This document shows, piece by piece, positions 1 to 12,255 of a DNA stretch of 59,584 nucleotides. The stretch comes from Vitrella brassicaformis. Its lineage: Eukaryota > Sar > Vitrellaceae. The notes below the pieces were generated by a model. The model was not told the origin of the DNA, searched no databases, and saw only the letters and a list, made by a program, of their open reading frames with translations. The position numbers and the translations under genes are program-made. The stretch is taken from positions 10,096 to 69,679 of the forward strand of contig CDMY01000473.1 in assembly GCA_001179505.1 (NCBI GenBank), in the 5' to 3' direction. Position 1 is the stretch's first letter. Each line of letters begins with the position of its first letter.

Positions 1-3000
1 CAATCTGAAGCAACACATACATGTTCAAACGAACAAACGGACGAGCCAAAGAGTGAGTGAGTGAGTGGTCGACTGAGCTCGGCCGAGTGCACACATCCAC
101 CGACCGACCAAGCATAGATAGGATGTGCTGTACTGTACTTGCCGGCCACTTCTGTATGTGTGTGTACATGTGTGTATATATGTGTGTATATGTGTGTGTA
201 TGTGTGTACGCACGTACGTTGGTGACTGTGAATTTCTTGGTGCCGTCCTTGGGCGTCAGGGCAATGCCTTGGACCGTGGAGGTGTCGAGAGTGAAAGGCA
301 AGGTGACTCTCAGCTTCCCTGTGTCGGTCGGTTGAGAAGGTGGCCCCGGGACGTCTTCCGGGGGGGGTGGAGGACGGACTCCTTCCTTGAACACCAATCG
401 CGAAGAGTACCGCTGGCCGCTCTCTATCCTGTTGTCCTGAAGCGAGATCGTCAGCCGCGACACACTCACCGAGAACTGCACTCATGAGCCACACACACAC
501 ACAAAGAGACACGCATATGTACACGTAGACACAAGCACATGTACAGCCATACATACACACACAGCCAAACAATACAGTACAGACAGACAGACAGACAGAC
601 AGGCAAGAGCGTCCATCCGTGCTCTCTCTGCCTGTCGTCCCTATCTCAGCCAGCCAGGCAGGCATCGAGCCCCTATCGAGCCAGCAGGCTGGCCAGAATA
701 CGTAGACGTATACATACAGACACAGACATACCTTCTTGACTGTGAACGGCTGTTGCTTGCCGCCAATGGGTGTGAGGACAACGTCGTCGATGGTGTTGGG
801 CTGCACTCCGGGCGCCAGAGGAACCTCAAGGGCGCCCTTTGTCGTGGACTCACCCTCGCCGCCCTCCATCTCCGCGGGAGGTTGTGCTGTGGGCGCTTGC
901 GGGATGTATCCTTTCTTGAATACTGCTTTGACCCTATACTCCTGCTTCTCCTTGAGATCAGGATCAAAGATGAGCACACCATTTATCCCCGCTTCTGTCT
1001 TTTTCTGAAACTGAAACAATAGAATCGACAGTCGATTGCTCTCGTCTTCTACGCATAGTACCGTTTTGATTCTGAGCGTTTTTTCTGTCTTTTCTGCTCC
1101 CATCGACAGCACAATAAATTGATCGACTGCCTCAATGTCTATTCTTGGTGGGATCAAGACGGACAGCTCGCCCCCCACATCGCAGCGAAAAATGCCAATT
1201 CGTTCAAGGGGAGCCAATGAGGTGCCACGTTTCAAGATGATCTTCAGGGTGTATGTCTGCCCCTTTATTATGTTATTTGATGCCATCTGGGCAACGTGTA
1301 CTCCCATTTTTGTCTTTATCTTGAACTGAGATACAACAACGGTGGCATGAGAATTTTCCTTGTCTGAATGCAACCTCTCCTTTCAGTCTATGTAGCTTAC
1401 CATGGTGACTGAAAAGAGTAACCCAGCTTCTTTTTGGTTGTTTGGTACCAAAAACAACCTCTCGATTACATCTGGGGACACATCTGGCGGCAGCGGAATT
1501 ACAATAACTCCATCTTGTTCAGCAGTCTCTTTGCCTCCTTTGTGTATCTTCAAAAGCTCAGAACCCTCTTTCAGTACGACCTTGATCCCATAGGTGACGT
1601 ACTTCTTGATGCGTTCGTCTGAGATGGACACCTTGGTAATACTGTTCTCGTAAGTCACCTCAAACTGTCGACATGTAGACATAGACAAGAGCTGTTTGCA
1701 GCGATGTATAGCCAGCCTCATACTGTCCTCACCTTGTGTGCGTTGAACGCGCTTTCATTCGTCCTAGGAGTCAGCACAAACGTATGGATAGCCGGCATCG
1801 GTCGCTCCATCACGGTCGGGATCATTAGAAAGACCTCAAGCTTTCCACCTTCAGCTGCCCTTGCTTCAGGTCCGGAGAGTGTCGTCTTGTTTGGATGAAC
1901 ACCCGGTTTAAGCCTTGTTTCAGTCACATAGCTGTGGCCCGCCTTGATTTCTTGATCATATAGTGAGAAAGTGAGAAGGCCTTCGTCTTGCTGCCCTCTC
2001 TGGGTTGTCTTGTTGGTTTGCAGAAGGACCGCCACACTTCGTTGCGGACCGAAGGAAAATTGACAAGCGACAAATTCGGCACAGCAAGCCCTCTAGATGA
2101 AGAATGTGCTGCTTACCGTCTTGGACTCGAATCGGTTTCCTCGCTTCTCCGTATCTTTGAGTGCAAACGATGCAACGTCGTCCTTGTAGATGCCCTCAGG
2201 CAGACGCTCTTTAAGAGCGCCGTCCTTCTTTGCGGTATAGTTGCCGCATGCAATCCACACAGTCCCCTTTTCTGATAGTATAGACAGAGAAGAAGCGATG
2301 GTTTCAGCTTTGAATGCAATGCAAAGGCCTACTCTGATCCTCTATTGCCTCCAGCACTTCCTCTATTGTCTCAGTGATGTTCTTTGCTGCAGCAGCGACA
2401 GCAACAATAGCTCTCGTAAGCAGACGACATGCAATGTATTTTGGGTAACGGTGAGTGAAGAGATGTCTCACGGTCAAGTCCGCGTACAATGAAGCCAAAC
2501 AGTGCACCGAAGAGGTGGAGCAGTTGTTGGACTAGCAAAGCTCTGGTCGAATACAGCGAAGAGTCGTACGTCTCCTGACAGCGTTCATACACGCACACAG
2601 ACAGACAGACAGACACACACACACGTGTGACATTAGTTGTTGGTTTCACTTTAGTCACTTGTAGCAGGTGTCGCCTTAGCAGGGTCTGCTTGGAGCTGAA
2701 GCCAAGAAGCCGCCTTCTCACTTTCGCGAAGTCTGTGGAAAGGGTCTGGTTCATCCTCTGCACCCCACTTGCTCCTCCTTTCATAGGCTTGGAGCACTCT
2801 TTCCTGTTCCTCTGCTGTCGAAGAAGTGACGGAGGGTCCAGGAGAGCTGGGAGTAGGGTAGGGCGGATGTCCGCTAAGACACAGAGAAAGTGCCGGGCCC
2901 AAATTCCGAATATACTCGCCGGCAGGGCCCGGAAAGTCGCCAACCGAGGAAAACTCCACGGGATGGCCACTTTGGTCGATCGAAGAGAAGCTAATGAAGG

Positions 3001-6000
3001 GGCTTAGCTGGGTGAGGTTCATCTTGGTGTGGCGTGGGTTAATGCGCAGCGGCTTGCGGAGCTCGATAGCGTTGAAGCACATACCGTTAAGGCGGCACGT
3101 GTCTGATCGTGAGCGAGAGCAGGTGAAAGGCAACGTCTTGCTCCTGTGTGCAACTAGAGTACCTTTTGTCATGCCGAGAGCTCGAGCTCCTTGCGTCCCT
3201 GATTGGAAGCCAAGCAGAAACGGTCTCGTGTGTACTCGTAATATCCATCTTGTCTACCTTCAGAGAGATTTCTCCAGACAGCTAAAGGCAAGTAGTCAGG
3301 CGTCACTGATCCCGCCAGCATGTCGATGGCACGCTCCCAGCCGATCTGTACGCCTGCATCGCGATGCGGCTCGTGGACGAGTTGTGCAATCGTGCCAGAC
3401 TCAGGTGGGATGCTCTCGCTGAGTCCGACTTCCGAGGTCGCGCTCTTTTTTGGACGAGTGACCATATAGATCAGGCCTCCGTGGGGACCGATTTGGCGAG
3501 CATACTGAGACTTCAGGAATTGATCGCCATGAAAGTGCACAAAAGGCCCATGTTCTCTAGAGGCAGGCACAGTGGACAGACACGATATCTGCAATACCTG
3601 GAATGGAAACTGTGTCTCCTTACTTGATCAAAGACGGACACACGTCTCCGTTCTTGTCGCACTCAACGGAGGCCTCAAGAGTGCCGAACCCACCGCAGCT
3701 CATCGAGCGCCATCGCTGAATGCGCGACACGCTGGGACCGACTGAGACGAGATCCATACTCGTCTCGTTAGCCACGTAAAGACCCATCAGATTCTTGATG
3801 CCCCACAGCGGCAGATGAAACAGAGGATTGTATTCATCTATAGACAAAAGAAGCAGGTACCATGCAATCAATCGCATTTGTACAATCGAAGGCTTGCCAA
3901 CGTTCCTACCACTCGGCTGGCACTTTGGCATTTCGCCTCTCCAAGTTCCATCTTGTTGGCAGATAATCGTTGATTCCGTAGCCTTGAACATCCCCGAGCA
4001 GCACAGGGCTACTCGTGAGCCACTGGCAAAGCCTTCATCGCTGACGGGGCCCTCAACACGGTAAAAAAAGCCATTTTCAACCTCAGGCACAGGGCAAGCG
4101 GCTGAAACAATGCACATATCGGGGTGCTTGGCCGAGCATTTGAGCGTGTCGTGTCTCTCATTACGCAGGCACGTCGGTCGCAAGCCTTCCTCGTCTGGCT
4201 TCCATTTTCCCTTCGGGTCGGCGGTTGTGGAACCCGGGAGCTCATTGCAGGAATACATAGTGCCGCCCGTCTGAACCAGACACACAGATATGCCCCCATT
4301 CTCCATTCACCAAGCTGCGGACAATCTCTGCTTTACCAGGACGTATCCCGTCTTGCATTTCGGTACGACAATGTCGTGCAGTCGATAGCGATTTTGAGCC
4401 GGCTCTATCACCTCAACATTGGTCAAGTGCGGCACGCCTCCGCACGGACCTTTCGCCTTCTTCACGATATCCAAAACCTCTGCAAACGCAAAAGAGGACG
4501 CCAAACAATGCGCAAGCCAAGGATACACCTGCCCATGGAGTGTTGTCTTTCTTGACCGAATCTACCATGCGATTCCATTGACCGCTGTTCATATTTGAAG
4601 ACGGACGGGTCGGGTGTCAGAGTTGCCCCCTCTCCTTCTCTGCCGACGCACGTGACGCGCCCGACGTGCTCGAATGGCGTCAACTTCCCGCGGTCACACC
4701 ATGGAATGAGGATCGCCCCATCACCGACCGTGCTTCTTGCCGGCGCGACTGTTGCATTGTGAAATTCGTAGTGGCCCCTGAGTAGCCAGGGCACAACACA
4801 TTCGAGCGGCGGGGCTGCAGAAAGCCAGAGTTGCAAAAAAAGCAAAGGTGTCCGAGTCTGCTCTTGATAGGCGCTTTGTCGTCCTTACACCAAACGCAAG
4901 CTGGCGTTTTGTCATCGTACGAGGTATCCTCTTGGCACTTGAGTATTCGTTTGCCGTAAAGGACATAATTAGGAGGACACTCAAGCACCACAGTCGTGTT
5001 GATTCGCATGCTCATGCCCTGCGCTACTCGCGGGGCGATGTATGGCTTGCCGAGGCCTGGGTCGACTGGGTTGGCCGGAGGAGCACACTTTCCAGTCAGC
5101 GACACTGCATATGAGGGGCACAGACGGACAAATGTGCAAACGGCACGCTCAGCGCAGGGCAATCCGCTTCTCTGTCCTGTTGCCGTACCGCATGATGGTA
5201 CGTATGCCTGTTGTCCATTCAGGTCGACAAAGTAGTGGTTTGGCCCCTCTGTGGTAGTACTTACGCCCATACCCGAGTACAGGCCCATAAGTACGTCAAG
5301 CAGCCCCTTCATGGTCTCCTGTTCCTCGCTCTTGGGTGGCGCGACGCCAATGCAAGTCAACACCGCCGACAGATGAGGCTCCACTTTGAGACCGCCAGGA
5401 CATTGCAGATAGACTTTGGTGCCTGTGACCACGGGCCGATGAGCGACGCGGAATGTCATGTGTTTGGTGCTTTCGATCTCGTCCATTGGACAGATCCCTG
5501 GTAGAGACGCAGACGACCCAGCCAGTGGCGTGAGCTAATGTGTGTTGACCTGTCTTTTACCTTTGCACACTGGGAATTTGCCTCGAAATGTTCCGGTGTC
5601 TCCCGAGCACGATATCTTTTTGTCACCTACAAGCGCTGTATTGTTCGGACACTCGAACTGAATCTCATCCCCTGGCTCGAAGAAGGGGTCTGAAAAGATG
5701 AGGCGAGGGATGCTCTCGCCCACGCTGACGTAAGGGTACTCAGGCATGCGACACGGCTTCTGGACAACTGCAGATAAGATAGAGGGCCGAACATGGACGA
5801 GGGAGGCATGTATCACAAGAAATATAAACTACTGGCGCCTCGCAGGCTTACTTATGCATGACGGGACCTCTTTTTGTGTGGGATAGAACTGCCACCGGCC
5901 ATCCTCACGGCAGAGCGTCCGATCCGGTGCACCTACATACACGACAAATGGCACGGATGTATGCTATGTAATCTGTGGTCCTATCACCTTTCGGCCATGA

Positions 6001-9000
6001 GGTGCCTGGCGCTGTACATCGGAATGTTGCCTGCGACCCTGATGTGATGCCGTCGTAGTCGACCGTGCCATTGACGGGGACAGGAGGTGGGCCGCAACTG
6101 ACTGCATATACATATGATGAGCAGGAGCAGAAACACAACAAAGGAGGAGAATATCAATCAAGACAGCCATCGATCGACTGCTCCAGTGTCTCGATCGATT
6201 TTTGTCACCTGTCCTCAGGAGCGTGAAGGGATCTCCTGGCTTCTCGTGAAAGGTCTTTCCAATGCGCTGTATATCGTCATCGGTGAGCGCACGCTGGTAC
6301 ATGAGAATTGTCCGGATTCTGGTCTCCCGCAAGCAGTGTGCCGCCTGGCTGCCCTCGAGCATGTGTGTCTCAGGTCTGTTGTCGTCACTCGAGGCTGCGG
6401 GAGGCTTGACGCGACACCCAAGATCCAGAAAGCCACGCTCAACGGCCGTCGGGTTTACCCAGTCTGAATCTTTGGGCCTTGTGAGCAACAACTTCCCGTT
6501 TCTGTCAAGCAGGGAGAAACAAGTGGGCAAACGTGGAGGGATGGACGACGGATGACGCTATCGCCTGCTCACTTGAATATCTGCGTTTTGAAGTCGCGTC
6601 GTCGGATGGCCCATACCTCCCACTCATTTAGAATGGGTTGATTTGTGGCCTCGTGGCGGACCATTCCAAGCCGGGGGAGTTCCTTTGGTGGCGGTCCACC
6701 CACTGTGTCATACCCCATAGTCTCGAGCAGAGCCTGCTCAGGGTTATCAGCCGCCTCTTGTAGCGAAACGACATTTGCGAAACTCTCGGCTGCGAGTGCT
6801 GGGTTGGGGGAGCCCTGCGCGATCTCCAACCGGCCACTAAGGAAGGTGCACAAAGCAGAGCAGACGACAAGCAGCGGTTCTTTCGACAATTGTGTGTGCA
6901 CCCATTTATGAGCCTACATACATTGGGCTTTCGGGCTCTACGGTGAGCTGAATCTCCCAGTTTGCTTTGAATTCACCTCCAGTCCAGCTCAGCAGGACTT
7001 GCGTGAGATGTGGTGCCGATGCAACAGCCTCTTCGTCTTCTTCTCCAGGCTGTGTCGCGTTCATCCGCGGCGGCCACTTCACATGGAGAATGATAGTTAT
7101 ATCGCCTCTCGCAAACAAACGGTAGAGCAAATGGCTTGTCATCCATGAATCCTCTTTGAAATATATGGAGTTGGTCGATCTGAGCAGACGGACGGAGCCA
7201 TGCAGTGCAGTGTTCGGACTTTGTTTGAATGTGTGGACTCTCTTTTGGCCTTCTTTGCTTGCCTATCGTAGAAGGGCGCATTTTTAGAGTACGGCTGACT
7301 GAAGTCGCCAAACCATCTCCTGCAATCTGATCCCCTCAAGTCGCTCCAAGAAGTGACTCGCTCGCCAAAGGGCCACTTGGCGGTTGAGACGGAAAAATGA
7401 TACGCTGAGTAAGCGCCAACCAGCCCCTCGCATGGAATTGTCAGGTGCTGGGGGCATAAATCGCCTATGGCGCGGTCAACGGAAGAAGGGAGAGGCAAAA
7501 GACGTGTTTGACAGCAAGACACGAAGTGAGCAGCAGCGTGAGAGACCTACTCTTGGGTGCAATCCAATCGAATTGCCCAATTGCCTGCAGCAGGCGATAC
7601 CCATCAGTCAAAGCAGCTGCCTGCTTTCCGCCCTCGTTTTTTGTCATCTCACCAGCCACGACACCGATTCTCTTGTATGCCACATTTCCCTACATCCACG
7701 CAAAACAAGAGGAAAAGACATCTTGGCGGAAAGTCTTTCTCTTCTATATCCAAGCGTATATTGCCATCTACCGATCACTGCATCTTTCTTCTTGAACGAA
7801 GATCCTGTGTGTCAGAAAACGAGAAGCACATGTCAATCAATATGGACTTCTCTGGAGTTGTGCATATTCACTGACCGAGCATAATCACTGCCTCTGTTCT
7901 TGATGCGGAGCTCTGGTGGTCACAAGAAGGTAACAAGGAAAACGGATGCCTCAGGATGTATGCCTCAGTCGTACAGAGGGAGGACATGACTTAAATTGTC
8001 TGCTTACGGCATGCATCTCCTCCTCTGAATGTTATGATGCTCATGAAGACCCTGTTGTTAGCGATGTTGCCACCATATGAAATCCGGTACAGCCTGTGGT
8101 TCACACGGACGCCCTGCCAGACAGAGCGAGACATATAGATATTTAGATACGCGTCGCTCCTACTGACACTGTCTTTGCAGGGCACGTACCGTGTATCCTC
8201 CATTTATGGGCACGCTGTCTGTGGGCGTAAGCAGCTGCGATTTGATGGGCTGGGAGAAAGCTACCCAGCCAAGAACTGGACGAGAGCGCGAGAAGCTACT
8301 TGCAAATGCAATGCAGTTCTTGCCCTTTCCTTTTCCTGCCTTCATTGAACTCGCGCATATCACGACGGTCTCTAAACCCGGAACCCATGGTCTCGAGAGC
8401 GACCTGACAAATAAATGAGGCGGGAAAGAAGACAAGTAATGAATCCACACTGTCCGTCCGACGCCAAGGCCGCATTCAAATTACAGACATGGAAGCCTCT
8501 TGTGCCGATGCGATGCTTCTCGCTGACGCGAGGGTGCACGAAACGTCGACCGCTATTATCTGTTTGGACCTGCAATTAGACAAGAGGCACAGGACGAAGA
8601 GGCATGATGGATCCACTAGATTTTGGCCTGACTGACTTGCACGACAACGATTGGCGGCTCAGTGAATGCTGCTTCAATGGGAAATGTCACATACGTCCAC
8701 TTCCGATTGCCCGCAAGCACCTTTCCAGCTTGATCAACCACAGAGAGAAAGCCAAAGAGAGAGCTGTCTTATCGATCCTGTCTTATGTTTGTCAGTTCTA
8801 CCTGCAACTGTTATTCCCTCGGGGAGAGTCGGCATTGTTGTGGCAAGGTGTCTGTGCACGCCACTCTCAACGACCTGGCAAAACGGAAAACGGTAGAGTG
8901 CAGAAGCAGAAGCAAGCTCTGTGAGTGATTCCATGCTCGAGCAAGCCTCTCACCAGCCAGTCGATCGGCGTTCGGATGTGCCACTGGTCCCTGGAAACAC

Positions 9001-12000
9001 ACGAAGGAAGCGTGAGGAAGACACGCGCTACAGCCCAGATGAGACAACCGTATTCGTGCAACGTCGACGCACCTGCAGGGGAATGGCTCGTCCAATCTCA
9101 TCTCGAAAGCGCCTGGATAGGACGGCAGACACATATGTTGAGAGTGACTGCAACTCACATGGCTCACCTGATCTGACGTTCTGCAATCGGACAACGGCCT
9201 CTTGGCCTCCACGCATGTCGGGGACACCTCCAATAACGACCTTCCAAATACAGAGGAAAGACACTTCAAAACACCGCCATGTGTCGTCGGATCATTCGTG
9301 TGCCTACCGGATCACTAAAGTAGCTGTTGGTCTTGACCGTCAGCCAATTTCTGGTATGTGTCACCATTCTGCCGACCTCTATCGGAAACTGAACACCGGA
9401 TGCTGCATGCATGACCGTGGAGACACATACGCACAGAGCCTTCACTCATTGCTATGTCAGCTTTAGTACCGTCCCAACAGGCGGTCCTCGTGGGCTTCCA
9501 TTTCTCAAGCTCCTTGAAGGCGTAAGGGGCCTCGGTGCGCGCACGAACCTCAGGCGGAAGGATCTCGAGCTTGACGCTGACTCGCCCGCTAGGAAGCTTG
9601 TCATTGGGCTGGACCACCAGGCCATCAGGGGTCACCTTGAACTGAGCAAGCGACGGACAGACAGATACACAATGACCGAGTGAATGGATGAACGAATAAC
9701 GTCGTGAAAGATGCGATCAAGACCAGTCTTGACTTATGCACTCGCTTGTTGTGTACCTACCTCGGCTGGCGGCCTCAGCACGTACGTGTCTCCAGTCTCA
9801 ATATCGGTCAAGAGAATGCCCGTGATATGTTCTGGCGGAATGTCCTTCAGGTGGGCGGGCAGCGGAAGTGTCACGGCAGTGTACTTGCTGAGGAGGTGGT
9901 CGCCCATATCTGAATAATTCATTCGCAGGCAGATTGACGATTGAGTGAATGTGGTCACGACACATGTGGATTGATCGAATATGGCCTTGTATGTGTACCT
10001 TCTTCCCTCGGGCCTTGTGGCGGCGGCTGCGTGCCTGCCTCTGCAGTTTTGGGAGGCTTCACCTCCACCTTGACGTCGTAGTCTCCGCTTGGGACCTTGT
10101 CATTTGGCTTGATGACGATTTTTCCATCTTCGGTCACCTCCACCTGCACGCCGGGCCAACGTGTGTGTGACACTGCGTGTCGATATGTCTTGCTGCTTTC
10201 TGTTTCTTGTTCCTCCATACTTCATCAGGCGGTGTCAGTGTTATCTTGTTGCCTTGATCGTCCTCCAAGGTCACCCCCGTGAAGTCCTCTGGCGGCCTGC
10301 CAGTGAGCTCTGGCGGCAAGGGCACTTCAGCGGGCTTTGTGTTGTCCACCGGGTGGCGGCCAAGGTCTTCCTCGCTGGGAGGTGGCGCTGCCGGCGGCGG
10401 CTGTGCGCCTGCCTCTGTGGGCTTGGGAGGTTTCACCCCCATTTTGACGTCGTAGTCTCCGCTTGGGACCTTGTCATTTGCCTTGATGACGATTTTTCCA
10501 TCTTCGGTCACCTCCACCTGCACGCCGGGCCAACGTGTGTGTGACACTGCGTGTCGATATGTCTTGCTGCTTTCTGTTTCTTGTTCCTCCATACTTCATC
10601 AGGCGGTGTCAGTGTTATCTTGTTGCCTTGATCGTCCTCCAAAGTCACCCCCGTGAAGTCCTCTGGCGGCCTGCCAGTGAGCTCTGGCGGCAAGGGCACT
10701 TCAGCGGGCTTTGTGTTGTCCACCGGGTGACGGCCGAGGTCTTCTTCTTTAGGAGGTGGCGCTGCTGGCTTTGGCCTCAGACCGACCTTTACATCGTAAT
10801 CGCCCTTCGGCACATTGTCGTTCGGTTTTATCAAGACCTCTCCTTCGTCCGTCACCTCAAACTGCATGTATGCAGTTACACATAGATACACATGCACGGC
10901 CAGGAAGAGAAAATGTTTTGGGATCGACTTGCTCTGTTACTTTGCGGCTTACGTCGTCAGGGGACAGCGTTATCTTGTTGCCGTCTTTGTCCTCGAGCGT
11001 CACCTCGGTCACGTCTTCTGGTCTGGTGTCCTTCAGCTCAGGTGGCAGTGGGACTTTTGATGGCTTGTCGGCCTCCAAGGGATGCTTCCCGAGACCTGTA
11101 AGCAGGAGACCGATAGGCGGACAGACAGACGCACCGAACAAAGGCATCCGTCAGTCAATCCCTGGCCTGTCTGTGCACACCATACATCGGAGCCGGCTTG
11201 CTTACTCTCTTCTCTTGGTGGTCCTCGCGCGGCCTCCTCCGGCGGCTTGACCTCGACGGCCACATCATAGTCTCCTCCAGGCAGACGGTCGTTGGGCTGG
11301 CTGATCACCAGCTGCCCCTCGTCATTGACCGTGAACTCATCGGGCGGCCGCAGGACGGTTGTCTGGCCCGTTTCTTTGTCTGTCATGACGACGCCCGTCA
11401 CGTCTTCCTTCGATTTGGCCTTCAAGTTGGGCGGGAGCTCGATGTTTGTCGGCTTGTCGTCAGCTATCTTCTTCTCTCCCAGATCTGCACCACCACCGCA
11501 CACAACCGCCGTGCTGTGGTTGTGTGCGTGGGATTCATTGCAGCGCCTGGGTTAGCTTGCTGTTGGTTGGCTTGCCTTGTGTTATCGGTGGCTGTGTGGT
11601 CGTCTCTGGCTGTGGCGCTCTCGTGGGCGGCGGCTGTGTGGTCGTCACGAGCACCCAGTCCCGCAGGTCATAGGGCCGCATCTCGTGGCTCTCCGCCTCC
11701 GTTTCCACAAACGACACTGCATGATCGAGAGGAGAAATCACACAATTGAAGGGCGGCGACAATCCTCATTCCTCGCCCCGGAGGTACCTTCGCCATGGCT
11801 ATGGAACGGCGCAGGGTGTGCTGGTGCCTGAGGGAACATACAGAAGCGCATCGTGCGGCCGTGCGCCAATGGATCTCCTCCCATTTACCCTGTTGCCGGC
11901 GAAGAAAGACCACCAGGAAGCATCGACGCTTCCGACGCACAGGAATGTGAGGATTGTTGCTGCGATGAGCGAGGGGCGCCAACGCGCATTGCAAAAACTC

Positions 12001-12005
12001 TCCAT
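1..12005 (-). CDS. giant secreted mosaic protein with module repeats, LamG-like and CCP/sushi domains (3' end outside window)
   Basis: Unnamed multi-exon gene read right to left, probably an adhesive or matrix protein on the cell surface. Its ATG at 12005 opens a clear signal peptide (MESFCNARWRPSLIAATILT, then a hydrophobic stretch ending at VDA-SWW). Solved 5' exons: 12005-11828, 11716-11576, 11484-11206, 11095-10953, 10861-10595, 10517-10221, 10143-9999, 9909-9761, all joining in phase. Order of domains: Thr/Pro linker; five to six beta-rich modules; LamG-like stretch (about 9.4-8.0 kb); LamG-like domain (7.45-6.2 kb); about six CCP domains (6.1-3.9 kb); a further ConA-like stretch (3.6-2.6 kb); six modules down to base 218. 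No stop is resolved, so the C-terminus lies beyond base 1. Exons between 9.7 and 2.3 kb are only partly solved, and two adjacent genes instead of one cannot be excluded. The first two introns appear to use GC donors. Confidence 0.72.
218..2275 (-). repeat. C-terminal tandem beta-rich modules, one per exon
   Basis: Six consecutive exons each encode one unit of about 86-93 residues: about 2272-2118 (partial), 1990-1733, 1664-1401, 1325-1062, 1010-732 and 475-218. The last five have lengths of 258, 264, 264, 279 and 258 bases, all phase 0 at both ends. Shared pattern: F-x-V at the start, IxxGxxYxxxxxxKxG in the middle, GxLxVxLPP and LTPxxGxxxFTV at the end. These match the units near the N-terminus, though they have diverged in sequence. 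Confidence 0.75.
2640..3600 (-). other. ConA-like stretch after the CCP array
   Basis: Exon sequence near 3560-3450 reads FVHFHGDQFLKSQYARQIGP then GGLIYMVTRPKKS, like the first strands of a LamG-type domain. Sequence near 3100-2870 (CRLNGMCFNAIELRKPLRIN, then LSPFISFSSIDQSGHPVEFS) is probably part of the same or a second such domain. The exon borders are not fully solved. Confidence 0.45.
3900..6105 (-). other. about six CCP/sushi domains
   Basis: Cys-rich units with the CCP pattern (four Cys, Gly after Cys1, a Trp before the last Cys). Reading along the gene: CGPPPVPVNGTVDYDG (about 6100) continued by LCREDGRWQFYP (5910); CRMPEYPYVSVG to FRGKFPVCKG (5755-5563); a unit with VYLQCPGGLKVEPHLSAVLTC (about 5410); CAPPANPVDPGLGKPYIAPR to CQEDTSYDDKTPACVW (5085-4890); CGGVPHLTNVEV to VPKCKTGYVLV (4440-4340); CPVPEVENGFFY to QQDGTWRGEMPKCQ (4100-3920). 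CCP units act in protein-protein adhesion outside the cell. Several are split by introns. Confidence 0.75.
6210..9430 (-). other. LamG/concanavalin-like region of the giant secreted protein
   Basis: Two stretches resemble LamG-like jelly-roll domains. The clearer one begins near 7450 with GLVGAYSAYHF, a VTSWSDLRG turn, and ends near 6220 with RTILMYQRALTDDDIQRIGK, the usual closing helix of such domains. The stretch from 9430 to 8010 is more broken up by introns (VVIGGVPDMRGGQEAVVRLQ near 9240, GLETVVICASS near 8370, RISYGGNIANNRVFMSIITF near 8090) and is assigned with less certainty. These domains usually bind glycans or other extracellular ligands. Confidence 0.5.
9761..11484 (-). repeat. 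N-terminal tandem beta-rich modules, largely one per exon
   Basis: Exons here encode units of 86-99 residues with the pattern VTEDGK-x-VIKPND-x-P-x-GDYDV, a Pro/Glu linker, then a second half like VPLPPELTGRPPEDFTGVTL and ending in TPPDE. Exons 10861-10595 and 10517-10221 hold whole units in phase 0; neighbouring units are split by an extra intron inside the linker. The fold is not one I can name; the alternating hydrophobic pattern and Gly-Asp turns suggest a beta sandwich. The same unit reappears at the other end of the protein. Confidence 0.75.
10071..10818 (-). repeat. 374-bp tandem duplication spanning exon plus intron
   Basis: Bases about 10071-10444 and 10445-10818 are two adjacent copies with a period of 374 bases. 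Exon ends (10221 and 10595) and exon starts (10143 and 10517) are spaced exactly 374. Identity is nearly complete through exon, intron and splice sites over most of the unit and then falls off in the second copy beyond about 10740. The intron matches as closely as the coding part, so the duplication is recent. Confidence 0.85.
11919..12005 (-). other. signal peptide of the giant secreted protein
   Basis: The first 29 or so residues have a basic start, a hydrophobic core (LIAATILTFLCVGSV) and a small-residue cleavage site before SWW. This fixes the start codon at 12005 and sends the protein into the secretory pathway. Confidence 0.75.
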
Positions 12006-12255
12006 TGTTGCGATGGAAACTCCGGAGGGCACTGCCCTCACAGAGCGGTGCGATAATCTGCAGGGCATTGCGCCACTGCAATGCGATGAAGAACTGCACG
12101 CGTCAGTCTCCTATTGGACTTTGAAATACTGAAGACAAAAAAGGTCAGGCTGGGGGCGCAGTGGGGGCGAGATCTGAAATGAGCTCGCAGACCTTAGTTC
12201 CCCCTCTCTCTTTCCCTTCTCAGCAGAATGCTGTGAACCTGAGCCTCGTTCCAGT
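12006..12255. promoter_or_regulatory. shared head-to-head promoter region, giant secreted gene / PPR gene
   Basis: 250 bases separate the two start codons, which point away from each other. It must hold both 5' UTRs and promoters. No TATA box or known motif stands out. Confidence 0.5.
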
